From Gammaproteobacteria bacterium (GTDB lineage: Bacteria > Pseudomonadota > Gammaproteobacteria > Xanthomonadales > SZUA-36), in contig JAUIBE010000009.1 in NCBI GenBank assembly GCA_030428105.1, positions 49,659 to 113,658 on the forward strand: DNA of 64,000 bases, given 5' to 3'. Positions 37,041 through 46,471 of the stretch are shown one piece after another. The notes beneath the pieces were generated by a model. The model was not told the DNA's origin. It did no database searches and saw only the letters and a list, made by a program, of their open reading frames with translations. The translations under genes were made by a program, and so were the position numbers. Every line of letters begins with the position of its first letter. Within the stretch, counting starts at the first letter, position 1.

Positions 37041-39596
37041 ATGGCAGCGAAAGACAGGCAACTAGAGAAACAGGGCGGGCTCAAGGAAAAGCTGGACGTC
37101 CGCAGAATCTTGTCGGAACTGCTGGAATCAGCCGACAAGCCTTCCGCCGACCCGCGAATGATCTCCCTGCTGGGCATAGTCGGCCTCGGGCTGATCGTGA
37201 TCGCGGTGCTGATCAAGGTGTGGGATGGCTGGGCCGGTTGGACCACCTCCCAGGCTTCCAGCGCCGGCCGGGAAGTGGTGACACAGCTTACCGATGCGAC
37301 CCAGCCATATGTAAACCTGGCTTCCGCCGCAGAAATCCAGGCGCTTGGCTCCGCTGCGTTGGACGACCCCGAGGCCTTGCCCGCATTACAGGAATTCATA
37401 GAGGGCCGGATTGGCGCGGTCAGTGACGTGACCGTTTATCCCGGCACGGCCCTCGACCAGAAACCCCAGGAAATGGGGCCCAATGGCTTTGCCCTGGTTT
37501 CGATGATGTACGTGGCCCAGCAGGGCGCGCAGCCGCCGCTGCAAATTCACTACTCGCTGGAGCCGCCGCGCCTGGTGCAACTTATTGGTGTGCGCGGCGA
37601 AGACCAGATCAAGGGCTTCGTCAGTTACACCGCAGACCCGGCTCCAGTGCTGAATGCATTCAACCCCTCGGTGGGTGGCGAGTCCTACATCGCTTTGCGC
37701 CAGGACTACGGACGCCAGTCGAACAAGCCGCTCAAGGCTGCAGGCAACCCGGAGTTCGCGCCTTCGCAGCCCGACCGCGTGATGGTGGCCGGCACCCTGT
37801 TCCGGGTGGAAATGCCCTTGCACCAGGCCAACGAATTGCTGCCCTGGGGACGATTTTTCATGGTCTTGCTGGCCGGCGTGTTGATGCTGGTCGCTGCCAA
37901 GTTCCTGCATGAGAAGAACCGTCGTTGGCTGATTGCCGCCGACCGCCAGGTGCAGGAGCGCCGCGAACGCGAGTCGCAGGAAGCCAAGGAAAAAGCCGAG
38001 CAGAAAGAACGAGAGCGCGCCCGCGAGCGGGCAGCCAGGCGCCAGGCGGCGGTGGCCGACGAAGCGGGGCAAGAGTCCACGGTGCCGCAGACCGTCGCCG
38101 CGGTAGAATCCGGGGAGTCCGTGGTCAACAAAGAGGCCGGCGCCGGCACAGCCGATGCGCCGCCGCTGACATTGCGTTACGACATTGCTGAACGCTGGAG
38201 AAAAGGCATCGACATTCCATCTGTAGAACTCACCGAAGGGATCTTCCGCGCCTACGATATTCGCGGCGAGATTGGCAAATCACTGGACGTGGACATCGCC
38301 TACAAGGTTGGCCAGGCGGTAGGCAGCGAGGCGCTCGACAAGGACGCGGCCCCCGTGGTCGTTGCCCGCGATGGTCGCCTTTCCGGCCCGCAACTGGTGG
38401 AAGGCCTGATTGATGGCATCAAGTCCACGGGTTGCGATGTGATCAACATCGGCATGGTTCCCACCGGCGTGCTCTACTACGCCACGTTTGAGAAGGGCGC
38501 GGGCACCGGCGTGATGCTGACCGGCTCGCACAACCCGCCGGCCTACAACGGCTTCAAGGTCATGGTGGGTGGCAAAACCCTCTACGGCGACGACATCAAG
38601 GATCTCTACCGCCGCATCCAGGAAAACGACATCCAGTTTGGTTCCGGCGAGGTCACCGAACTGGACGTGGTGGAAGACTACTGCCAGCGGGTTGCCGACG
38701 ATGTGCAGCTTGAGCGCCCGCTCAAGGTGGTGATCGACTGCGGTAACGGCGTGGGCGGCGTTTGCGCCGCACCGGCCTTGCGTGGCATCGGCGCAGAGGT
38801 GTTGCCGCTGTTCGACGAGGTGGACGGCACTTTCCCCAACCACCACCCCGACCCCAGCGAGCCGCACAACCTGGAAGACCTGATCGACTCGGTCAAGCTG
38901 ATGGGCGCCGATATCGGCCTGGCCCTGGATGGCGATGCCGACCGGCTGGGCGTGGTCACCCGGGAAGGCGAGGTTATTTTCCCCGACCGCGTGATGATGC
39001 TGCTGGCCAAGGACGTACTCGACCGCGTACCCGGCGCCACCATCATTTACGACGTGAAATGCACCGGCAAGCTGGGCAAGGCCATCGAGGATGCCGGCGG
39101 CAAGGCGGTGATGTACAAGACCGGCCATTCGCTGATCAAGGCGCGGATGAAAGAGCTCGACTCGCCCTTTGCCGGCGAGATGAGCGGTCACTTTTTCTTC
39201 GAAGAGCGCTGGTACGGTGTCGACGATGGCATCTACGGCGCCGCGCGCCTGCTGGAAATCCTGGCCAGGTCCGAGGAGCCGCCCACCGAGATCCTCAAAC
39301 GCCTGCCCACTGGCGTGAGCACGCCGGAGCTGAAGGTGGAGATGGAAGAGGGCGAGAACCACGCCTTTATCGAGCGGTTCCGGGATGAGGCGACGTTCGA
39401 GGGCGCCGAGGTCAGCACCATTGACGGCCTGCGCGCCGATTTCGCCGACGGCTGGGGTTTGTGCCGGGCTTCAAACACCACGCCGGTGGTGATCCTGCGC
39501 TTCGAGGCTGATGACGATGCGGCGCTGAAGCGCATCCAGGATGCCTTCGCCGAGCAAATGAGAGCGATTAACGCGGAAGTGAAGCTGCCGTTTTAG
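37041..39596 (+). CDS. algC: Phosphomannomutase/phosphoglucomutase with membrane-anchored N-terminal extension
   Basis: An 851-residue protein. The first about 390 residues carry two hydrophobic segments (about 48-70 and 272-295) flanking a probable periplasmic region of about 200 residues, then an Arg/Glu-rich helical linker (about 300-345). Residues about 390-851 form the alpha-D-phosphohexomutase: 'FRAYDIRGEIGKSL', phosphoserine loop 'MLTGSHNPPAYNG' (S496), metal loop 'LDGDADRLGV' and 'EMSGHFFFEERW'. It interconverts Man-6-P/Man-1-P and Glc-6-P/Glc-1-P for exopolysaccharide and LPS. Extended AlgC versions occur in pseudomonads and xanthomonads. The role of the extension is unknown. Downstream of dut. 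Confidence 0.9.
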   Translation: MAAKDRQLEKQGGLKEKLDVRRILSELLESADKPSADPRMISLLGIVGLGLIVIAVLIKVWDGWAGWTTSQASSAGREVVTQLTDATQPYVNLASAAEIQALGSAALDDPEALPALQEFIEGRIGAVSDVTVYPGTALDQKPQEMGPNGFALVSMMYVAQQGAQPPLQIHYSLEPPRLVQLIGVRGEDQIKGFVSYTADPAPVLNAFNPSVGGESYIALRQDYGRQSNKPLKAAGNPEFAPSQPDRVMVAGTLFRVEMPLHQANELLPWGRFFMVLLAGVLMLVAAKFLHEKNRRWLIAADRQVQERRERESQEAKEKAEQKERERARERAARRQAAVADEAGQESTVPQTVAAVESGESVVNKEAGAGTADAPPLTLRYDIAERWRKGIDIPSVELTEGIFRAYDIRGEIGKSLDVDIAYKVGQAVGSEALDKDAAPVVVARDGRLSGPQLVEGLIDGIKSTGCDVINIGMVPTGVLYYATFEKGAGTGVMLTGSHNPPAYNGFKVMVGGKTLYGDDIKDLYRRIQENDIQFGSGEVTELDVVEDYCQRVADDVQLERPLKVVIDCGNGVGGVCAAPALRGIGAEVLPLFDEVDGTFPNHHPDPSEPHNLEDLIDSVKLMGADIGLALDGDADRLGVVTREGEVIFPDRVMMLLAKDVLDRVPGATIIYDVKCTGKLGKAIEDAGGKAVMYKTGHSLIKARMKELDSPFAGEMSGHFFFEERWYGVDDGIYGAARLLEILARSEEPPTEILKRLPTGVSTPELKVEMEEGENHAFIERFRDEATFEGAEVSTIDGLRADFADGWGLCRASNTTPVVILRFEADDDAALKRIQDAFAEQMRAINAEVKLPF

Positions 39597-39654
39597 CGGA
39601 GCGTAATTTTTGATAACCCCTGAGTAGGCGCTGCCTGCTTAGACTGCACTGGAG

Positions 39655-39779
39655 TTGGCACTACCGGTAGGGGTTCCTTCTTCCAGGAACCGCAAAACCC
39701 GCCGTCCATGGCCGCTTGTCTTGAAACATCCCTGTTTCAAACATTCCTGGAAGAAGGAACCCCTACCGGCAGTGCCCAA
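39655..39779. repeat. Long interrupted palindrome with internal double hairpin
   Basis: Imperfect 35-bp inverted repeats at 39655-39689 and 39744-39779 (one mismatch, one indel) bracket 54 bp. Inside are two small stem-loops: GCC-GTCCAT-GGC (about 39711-39722) and TTGAAAC-ATCCCT-GTTTCAA (39721-39740). The loops match those of the hairpins at 32896, 48809, 48986, 52358 and 52448. It occupies the 224-bp gap between the convergent phosphomannomutase and gshA genes and could act as a bidirectional terminator; no T-run is present. Confidence 0.8.
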
Positions 39780-39820
39780 AGGCCTGTGCCCGTTGGCGAG
39801 GAAAGAGGTGAGCGGTGGGC

Positions 39821-41200
39821 TCAGTACATGCACTCGCTGAAAATCGGGTCGACGCTGCCTTTCCACTCGTTGTTGAACTGGTTCAGCTTGCGCTCCGCGG
39901 GTGTGATTCCGCTGTCGGCAATCTCCTGCAGCGGCTCCAGGAACCCACTTTCGTTGTCGCCGGAGGCGTTCAGGCGGCCGCGGGCAGCCAGCCCGGCGCG
40001 GGCCAGGTCCAGCAATTCGAGTGACAGGGATTGCAGCGACCGGCCGCGAATCTCGGCCTTCAGGCCCAGTTTCGGTGCGTCCTGGCGCAGCGCCAGCCGC
40101 TCTTCCATGGACCAGTCCTTGGCCAGGTCCCAGGCCGCGTCCAGCGAAGGGGAGTGGTACAGCAGGCCGGCCCAGAAAGCGGGCAGGGCGCACAGCCGTC
40201 GCCACGGGCCGCCATCGGCGCCGCGCATTTCCAGGAAGCGCTTGAGGCGCACCTCGGGGAAAGCGGTGGTGAGGTGGTCTTCCCAGTCCTTGATGGTGGG
40301 TTTCTCACCGGGCAGGATCGAAAGCTTGCCCGCCAGGAAATCGCGGAATGAAAGGCCGGAGGCGTCCAGGTACTCGCCGTTTCGGTAGACGAAGTACATC
40401 GGCACATCCAGCATGTAATCGGTGTATTTCTGGAAACCCATGTCGCCATCAAACACCCACGGCAGCATGCCGGTGCGGTCGGGGTCGGTGTCTTCCCACA
40501 CGTGCGAGCGGTAGCTTAGGAAACCGTTGGGCTGGCCATCGGTGAAGGGCGAGTTCGCGAACAGCGCGGTGGCGATGGGCTGCAGCGCCAGCGAAACGCG
40601 GAATTTCTTCACCATGTCGGCCTCGCTGGAGAAATCCAGGTTGACCTGCACGGTGCAGGTGCGGCTCATCATGTCGCGGCCCAGGTTGCCCATCTTGGCC
40701 ATGTATTCGCGCATGATGCGGTAACGCGCCTTCGGCATCCAGTTCATCTCTTCGCGCCGCCACTTGGGCTGGAAACCCATGCCCAGGAAGCCGACGTTCA
40801 GCGGGTCGCACACCGTGCGCACCTGCTCCAGGTGGGTGTTCACCTCGTTGCAGGTCTGGTGCAGGTTGTCGAGCAGGGCGCCGGAAAGCTCGAGCTGCCC
40901 GCCCGGCTCCAGGGTGATGGATGCCCCTTCATCGTTCTTTAGCGCAATCAGGTGGCCGGATTCGATCACCGGCTGCCAGTTGAACCGGTCGGCCAGGCCT
41001 TGCAGGATGGCGTTGATGCCGCGCTCGCCCTCGTAGGCCAGCGGACGCAAATCATCGCGGGTAAAGCCGAACTTTTCGTGCTCGGTGCCCAGGCGCCACT
41101 CGGTTGCCGGGCGCGAGCCGGTGGACAGGTAAGCCGCCAGTGCTACCGGGTTTTCCAGGCGCTCGGCGTCGGGTGTGGGGTCTTGTGGCGATCCGGACAT
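39821..41200 (-). CDS. gshA: Glutamate-cysteine ligase (plant/alphaproteobacterial type)
   Basis: A 459-residue GCS2-type ligase making gamma-glutamylcysteine, first step of glutathione synthesis. Motifs: 'GTEHEKFGF', 'ASITLEPGGQLELSGA', 'MGFQPKW', 'MSRTCTVQVNLDFSSE' and 'FVYRNGEYLDASG'. Belongs to the group found in plants, Alphaproteobacteria and Xanthomonadales, unlike E. coli GshA. Cysteines matching the plant redox-switch positions were not assessed. ATG 41200 chosen; the frame continues 81 bp further into the promoter region of the divergent transporter operon. Confidence 0.93.
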   Translation of the reverse strand: MSGSPQDPTPDAERLENPVALAAYLSTGSRPATEWRLGTEHEKFGFTRDDLRPLAYEGERGINAILQGLADRFNWQPVIESGHLIALKNDEGASITLEPGGQLELSGALLDNLHQTCNEVNTHLEQVRTVCDPLNVGFLGMGFQPKWRREEMNWMPKARYRIMREYMAKMGNLGRDMMSRTCTVQVNLDFSSEADMVKKFRVSLALQPIATALFANSPFTDGQPNGFLSYRSHVWEDTDPDRTGMLPWVFDGDMGFQKYTDYMLDVPMYFVYRNGEYLDASGLSFRDFLAGKLSILPGEKPTIKDWEDHLTTAFPEVRLKRFLEMRGADGGPWRRLCALPAFWAGLLYHSPSLDAAWDLAKDWSMEERLALRQDAPKLGLKAEIRGRSLQSLSLELLDLARAGLAARGRLNASGDNESGFLEPLQEIADSGITPAERKLNQFNNEWKGSVDPIFSECMY

Positions 41201-41259
41201 TGTTTTGTGTTGCTCTCCAGCGCATGGCCGCACTGCGCATAGTACTATCAGGCACCGAA

Positions 41260-42846
41260 ATGCACACATACAGATTCGCATTGAAATTGCCGCGCCAGCC
41301 AGTCCTTTTCCTGTTGTTTGCGATCAGTCTGCCGCTTTGCGCCGACGAGGCGATTCGTCGTGGCCTGGGCCCGGAGCCGGACTCTTTGCACATCCACCGC
41401 GCCCAGGGCCTGGCGGCCGTGAACCTGCTGCGCGACTTGCGCGAGGGCCTTACCACTTACGATGCGGCCGGAGAATTGGCGCCGGGTGTGGCGGAAAGCT
41501 GGGAAGTGCTGGATGACGGCAAGCGTTACCGTTTTACCCTGCGCGAGGACGCCGCGTGGTCAAACGGCGAACCGTTGTTGGCCGGGGATTTTGTCCGCGC
41601 GCTGCACCAGGCGGTCAACCCCGCCGATGTGGCCGCTACCGCAGGCCTGCTGGCGCCAATCGTCAATGCCGATGAAATCATCGCTGGCGAGCAGCCCCCC
41701 GAGGCATTGGGTGTTGAGGCCACCGCCGAGCGGACCCTGGAAATCAACCTGAAGCGGCCGACCCCGTGGTTTGCGGAAATCCTGGCGCACCCGGTGGCCT
41801 ACCCGTTGCATGAAACGGAAGGCGCGGAAGGGCAAAACGTGGCTCAGCTCGCGGTAAACGGCGCTTACCGCCTGGCCGACTGGACCCCCAATGCCGTGAT
41901 CCGGCTGGAGAAGAACCCCCATTTCCACGCGGCGGACCAGGTGAATGCGGAAGTGGTGGAGTACTTTCCCATCGAACAGCCGGCCTCCGAGCTCTCGCGC
42001 TACCGCGCCGGCGAACTGCACATCACCGAGACCATTCCGGCCGGCCGCTTTGAGTGGCTCAGCGATAACCTTCCGGATGACCTGCGCATTCACCCTTACC
42101 TGGGCAGCTTCTGGCTGAACATCAATTTGCGCCACGCCGAACTGGGGCGTTCGGCGGACCTGCGCCGGGCGCTGGCGCTGGCGATTAACCGCGACATTCT
42201 CACCCGCGTGGTGATTGGCGCCGGCGAGCAGCCGGCGTGGTCGGTAGTGCCACCCGGCATCGACGGCTACCAACCGGCGATGATGCCCGAGGCAGCGATG
42301 AGCCAGCCCGAGCGCGAGGCGCTTGCGAAAGCGCTGTTTGCGCGTTCCGGCGCCGCGGCATCGGGCCCGTTGCGCCTTCAGCTTCGCTACAACACCTCCG
42401 GTGTGCACCGCCGCACCGCGGTGGCGGTCGCCGCCATGTGGAAGCAGGTGCTGGGCGTGGATACCGAGCTGTTCAACGAGGAGTGGAAGGTGTTCGTGAA
42501 CAACCGCCGCCTGGGGGTGGTGACCGAGGTGTTTCGCGGTGGCTGGATTGCCGACTATGCCGACCCGGGCAGCTTTCTCGACCTGTTTCGCTCGGGCAGC
42601 GAGATGAACTTCACCTTTATTGCGAGTGAGCGCTTTGATGAACTGATGCGCGCCTCCGACATTGCCACCGGAACCGAGCGCCAGGCGCTGCTGGCGCAGG
42701 CCGAAGCGGTGCTGCTGGAAGAAATGCCGGCCATCCCGCTTTACTATTATGTTTCGCGCCACCTGGTGAACCCGGACGTGCGCGGATATGTCGATAACGT
42801 AAGGGACGTGCACTTGTCGCGCTACCTCTCACTGGAGCAGCCTTGA
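41260..42846 (+). CDS. Oligopeptide ABC transporter substrate-binding protein (first copy)
   Basis: A 528-residue OppA/DppA-family (SBP_bac_5) protein with a signal peptide (about 1-27, 'LLFAISLPLCADEA'). Family landmarks: 'LREGLTTYDAAGELAPGVAE', 'FTLREDAAWSNGEPLLAGDF', 'NGAYRLADW', 'LRRALALAINRDIL' and C-terminal 'PLYYYVSRHLV'. It would bind peptides in the periplasm for the downstream permease. ATG 41260, 59 bp from the divergent gshA start; an ATG at 41224 is possible. Its stop (TGA) overlaps the TTG start of a second binding protein gene. Confidence 0.88.
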   Translation: MHTYRFALKLPRQPVLFLLFAISLPLCADEAIRRGLGPEPDSLHIHRAQGLAAVNLLRDLREGLTTYDAAGELAPGVAESWEVLDDGKRYRFTLREDAAWSNGEPLLAGDFVRALHQAVNPADVAATAGLLAPIVNADEIIAGEQPPEALGVEATAERTLEINLKRPTPWFAEILAHPVAYPLHETEGAEGQNVAQLAVNGAYRLADWTPNAVIRLEKNPHFHAADQVNAEVVEYFPIEQPASELSRYRAGELHITETIPAGRFEWLSDNLPDDLRIHPYLGSFWLNINLRHAELGRSADLRRALALAINRDILTRVVIGAGEQPAWSVVPPGIDGYQPAMMPEAAMSQPEREALAKALFARSGAAASGPLRLQLRYNTSGVHRRTAVAVAAMWKQVLGVDTELFNEEWKVFVNNRRLGVVTEVFRGGWIADYADPGSFLDLFRSGSEMNFTFIASERFDELMRASDIATGTERQALLAQAEAVLLEEMPAIPLYYYVSRHLVNPDVRGYVDNVRDVHLSRYLSLEQP

Positions 42847-44582
42847 TACCAACCCGCCTCTATCGGCACGCCAAAGGGCTCGCGGCAGCGTTGATCGCGG
42901 CGCTGGTGCTGGGCGCCTGTGGTGGAGACGAGAATGGCGAAGGCGCCGAGCGCAGCCACCGCCCGGTGCCGGTGGAAGAAGTGCTGGTGGATGGCCGGCC
43001 CGACCCAGGCGTGCTGGCGGAAGAGCAGTTCCTGGTGCGCGGCAATGGCGAAGAGCCGCAAACCCTGGACCCGCACCTGGCCGAGGGCGTGCCCTCCAGC
43101 CACATCCTGCGCGACCTGTTTGAGGGGCTTGCCACCGAGGCGCCGGATGGGCACATCATTCCCGGCGCAGCGCAGCGCTGGAACATCTCGGCCGATGGCC
43201 TGGTGTACACCTTCTACCTTCGCCGCGATGGCGCGTGGTCAAACGGCGATGCGCTGGTGGCCGAAGATTTTGTCTTCAGCATTCGCCGCAGCGCTGACCC
43301 GGCCACGGCGTCGAATTACGCCACCATGCTGTACCCGATTGTGAATGCGCGAGAAGTGCTGGCTGGCGCGTTGCCGCCTGAGGAACTGGGCGTCACCAGC
43401 CTTGATCGCTTCACGCTGCAAATCACGCTTACCGACCCGACCCCGTATTTCCTTAACCTGCTGGCGCACTCCTCGCTGTACCCGGTACACCGGCCCAGCC
43501 TGGAACAATACGGCGATCGCTTTTCGCGGCCGGGCAACCTGGTTTCCAACGGTGCGTTCATGCTCGAGGACTGGGCGATACGCGCCTACATCGACCTGGT
43601 GAAGAACCCGTACTACCACGGCGCCGACGAAGTGATACTTGAGCAAGTGCGCTACCTGCCCATCGAGGACCAGTCCACCGAGCTGAAAACCTTTCGCGCC
43701 GGCGAGATGCACTGGACTTACGATGTGCCCAACAACCAGTTCGGCTGGCTGCGCGAGAATTACCCCGACGAACTGGTGGTTTCGCCCTGGCTGGGCTCGT
43801 ACTTCTTTGGATTCAACACCCAGCGAGAGCCGTTTATCGACAGCCCCGACCTTCGTCGTGCGCTGACCCTGGCGATTGACCGCGAGGTGCTTACCGAGAA
43901 GGTCACCCAGTTTGGCGAGCTGCCCTCGTTCAACCTCGTGCCCGCTGGCGTCACCGACTACGAGCAGTCGATTCCCGAGTACGCCGCCTGGACCCAGGAA
44001 GAGCGCGAGGCGGAAGCGCAGCGGCTCTACGCCCAGGCCGGCTACACCGCCGAGCAACCGCTACGAATCGAGATTCGCTACAACACCAGCGAGAACCACA
44101 AGAAGGTGGCGCTGGCCATTGCCTCGATGTGGAAACAGGTGCTGGGCGCGGTGGCCACGCTGGTCAACGAGGAGTGGAAGGTGTTCCTGCAAAATCGCGA
44201 TCAGCAGGTGGTGACCCAGGTGTTCCGCGCCGGCTGGATAGGCGACTACAACGACCCGTACAGCTTCCTTTCGCTGTTTGAGACCAACCACGGCCTGAAC
44301 GACTACGGTTACAGCAATTCCACGGTGGATACCCTGCTGGAAGAGATCGCCAAGGAACGCATCCCGGGCCGCCGCCGGCGCATGATGCAGGAGACCGAGC
44401 GCATCATCCTGGAAGACCAGCCGATCCTACCGGTCTACACTTACGTCACCCGCCGCCTGGTTGATGCACGCCTGCGCGGCTGGCAGGACAACGTTATGGA
44501 CCACCACTATTCGCGCAGCATGTACCTGCTCAAGGCACGCGACACCAGCAAACCCGCCCGCGCAAGCGAGGAGGGCGAATGA
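42843..44582 (+). CDS. Oligopeptide ABC transporter substrate-binding lipoprotein (second copy)
   Basis: A 579-residue SBP_bac_5 protein whose signal ends in the lipobox 'LVLGACGG', so it is probably a lipoprotein. It parallels the preceding gene throughout: 'LRDLFEGLATEAPDGHIIPG', 'YLRRDGAWSNGDALVAEDF', 'NGAFMLEDW', 'LRRALTLAIDREVL', 'LPVYTYVTRRLV'. A stretch of about 50 residues ('DENGEGAERSHRPVPVEE...') links the lipid anchor to the domain. TTG start overlapping the previous stop (TTGA); its own stop overlaps oppB (ATGA). Two non-identical binding proteins for one permease suggest a broadened substrate range. Confidence 0.88.
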   Translation: MIPTRLYRHAKGLAAALIAALVLGACGGDENGEGAERSHRPVPVEEVLVDGRPDPGVLAEEQFLVRGNGEEPQTLDPHLAEGVPSSHILRDLFEGLATEAPDGHIIPGAAQRWNISADGLVYTFYLRRDGAWSNGDALVAEDFVFSIRRSADPATASNYATMLYPIVNAREVLAGALPPEELGVTSLDRFTLQITLTDPTPYFLNLLAHSSLYPVHRPSLEQYGDRFSRPGNLVSNGAFMLEDWAIRAYIDLVKNPYYHGADEVILEQVRYLPIEDQSTELKTFRAGEMHWTYDVPNNQFGWLRENYPDELVVSPWLGSYFFGFNTQREPFIDSPDLRRALTLAIDREVLTEKVTQFGELPSFNLVPAGVTDYEQSIPEYAAWTQEEREAEAQRLYAQAGYTAEQPLRIEIRYNTSENHKKVALAIASMWKQVLGAVATLVNEEWKVFLQNRDQQVVTQVFRAGWIGDYNDPYSFLSLFETNHGLNDYGYSNSTVDTLLEEIAKERIPGRRRRMMQETERIILEDQPILPVYTYVTRRLVDARLRGWQDNVMDHHYSRSMYLLKARDTSKPARASEEGE

Positions 44583-45523
44583 TCCAGGAGGGCATCGTTC
44601 GCCACGGTATCGGCCGCCTGGTTTCGCTGATACCCACGCTGCTGATGCTGATCACCATCGCCTTCTTCCTGATTCGCGTGGCGCCCGGCGGCCCGTTCGA
44701 TTCGGAAAAACCGCTGCCGCCGGAAATCCGCGCCAACCTGGATGCCAAGTACCACCTCGATGAGCCGCTGGTGCAGCAGTATTTCCGCTACCTGGGGCAA
44801 ATCCTGGTGCTGGATTTCGGCCCCAGTTACCAATACAAGGACTGGACGGTTAATGAGCTGATTGCGCGCGGCTTCCCGGTGTCGCTCACCATCGGCGGGC
44901 TGGCCATGGTGCTGGCGTTTGTGTTCGGCACCTCAATTGGCATTGCTGCGGCCTTGCGGCAGAACTCGGCGGTGGACTACGGCGCCATGGGATTCGCCAT
45001 GCTGGGCATTTCCATTCCCAATTTCGTGATTGCCCCGGCGCTGATTCTGCTGTTTGCCGTCTATGCCGGTTGGCTGCCGGCCGGTGGCTGGGACTGGTCG
45101 GTGCAGCGCATGATCCTGCCGGTGGTGACGCTGGCGCTGCCGGTGATTGCCTACATCGCGCGCCTGACGCGCGGCAGCATGATCGAGGTGCTGCACAGCA
45201 ACTACATTCGCACCGCGCGGGCCAAGGGCCTGCCGATGAGCCAGATCATCCGCCGCCACGCGCTCAAGCCGGCGCTGTTGCCGGTGATTTCCTACATGGG
45301 CCCGGCCACCGCTGGCTTGATCACGGGCTCGGTGATTATCGAGCGCATTTACTCGATTCCCGGCCTGGGCAGCTACTTTGTCACCGGCGCGCTGAACCGC
45401 GATTACACCCTGGTGATGGGGGTGGTGATTTTTTACGGGGTGGTGATCATCCTGCTCAACTTCATTGTTGACCTGCTTTACGCCTGGCTCAACCCGCGCA
45501 TTCGCTACGACGAGGCTAGCTAG
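44579..45523 (+). CDS. oppB: Oligopeptide ABC transporter permease OppB
   Basis: A 314-residue inner-membrane permease, about six membrane helices, with an OppB-type first helix and extended periplasmic loop ('VAPGGPFDSEKPLPPEI'), and the EAA-like loop 'RTARAKGLPMSQIIRRHALK' that contacts the ATPase. Starts at ATG 44579 with a 4-nt overlap to the preceding stop; oppC follows immediately after the TAG. Forms the membrane channel with OppC. Confidence 0.93.
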   Translation: MIQEGIVRHGIGRLVSLIPTLLMLITIAFFLIRVAPGGPFDSEKPLPPEIRANLDAKYHLDEPLVQQYFRYLGQILVLDFGPSYQYKDWTVNELIARGFPVSLTIGGLAMVLAFVFGTSIGIAAALRQNSAVDYGAMGFAMLGISIPNFVIAPALILLFAVYAGWLPAGGWDWSVQRMILPVVTLALPVIAYIARLTRGSMIEVLHSNYIRTARAKGLPMSQIIRRHALKPALLPVISYMGPATAGLITGSVIIERIYSIPGLGSYFVTGALNRDYTLVMGVVIFYGVVIILLNFIVDLLYAWLNPRIRYDEAS

Positions 45524-46471
45524 GTGCAATTGCCCCCCAAGGAAACCCTGCTTGCCATGGCGGCGACAGAAACAGCCGACGACGACCCGTTCGCCGCGGC
45601 CCTGGCGCAAGAGCCGGTGCGCGGCCGCTCGCTGTGGTCGGATGCCTGGCACCGCCTGCTGAAGAACCGCGCGGCGGTCACCTCGGGCGTGATCATGATC
45701 GTGATGGTGCTGATGGTGATCTTCGGGCCGATGCTTAGCGAGTGGTCGGGCGATTACACCGACTGGGATCACACCGCCGCGCCACCCAGCCTGGAAACCG
45801 GCCATTGGTTTGGCACCGACGCGGTCGGCCGCGATATTTTTGTGCGCACGCTGGAAGGCGGGCGCATCTCCTTGCTGGTGGGCGTGGTGGCCACCCTGGT
45901 GAGCCTGATCATCGGCGTCAGTTACGGCGCCATCGCCGGTTATTACGGCGGCAGCACCGATAAATTGATGATGCGCATCGTCGATATCATCTACGCGCTG
46001 CCCTTCATGTTCTTCGTGATTTTGCTGATGGTGGTGTTTGGGCGAAACATCCTGCTGATCTTCGTCGCCATCGGCGCGGTCAACTGGCTGGACATGGCGC
46101 GCATCGTGCGCGGCCAGACCCTGGGCCTGAAAAACACCGAATATGTGGAAGCCGCGCGCGCCTGCGGCGTCGGCCACTGGGCAATCATTCGCCGCCACAT
46201 CGTGCCCAACCTGATCGGCGTGGTGATGGTGTACGTCACCCTCACCATTCCGCAGGTGATCCTGGTGGAATCGTTCCTCAGCTTCCTCGGCCTGGGCGTG
46301 CAGGAACCGATGAGTTCGTGGGGCGCGCTGGTGAATGACGGCGCGCAGGACATGGAATCGGCGCCGTGGACGCTGGCCTTCCCGGCCGCCTTCCTCACCA
46401 TCACGCTGTACTGCTTCAACTACATCGGCGATGGCATGCGCGACGCCCTCGACCCGAAGGATAAGAGCTGA
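45524..46471 (+). CDS. oppC: Oligopeptide ABC transporter permease OppC
   Basis: A 315-residue permease partner of OppB. N-terminal cytoplasmic tail of about 45 residues, then OppC_N-like 'LWSDAWHRLLKNRAAVTSG', periplasmic 'HWFGTDAVGRDIFVRTLEG', and the EAA loop 'EYVEAARACGVGHWAIIRRH'. GTG start directly after the oppB stop codon (no spacer); its stop overlaps the ATG of oppD by 1 nt. Confidence 0.93.
   Translation: MQLPPKETLLAMAATETADDDPFAAALAQEPVRGRSLWSDAWHRLLKNRAAVTSGVIMIVMVLMVIFGPMLSEWSGDYTDWDHTAAPPSLETGHWFGTDAVGRDIFVRTLEGGRISLLVGVVATLVSLIIGVSYGAIAGYYGGSTDKLMMRIVDIIYALPFMFFVILLMVVFGRNILLIFVAIGAVNWLDMARIVRGQTLGLKNTEYVEAARACGVGHWAIIRRHIVPNLIGVVMVYVTLTIPQVILVESFLSFLGLGVQEPMSSWGALVNDGAQDMESAPWTLAFPAAFLTITLYCFNYIGDGMRDALDPKDKS

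Noticed and set aside
44933..46198. Long minus-strand open frame opposite oppB and oppC
   Set aside because: Antisense composition, no recognisable domain, complete overlap with two clear permease genes.
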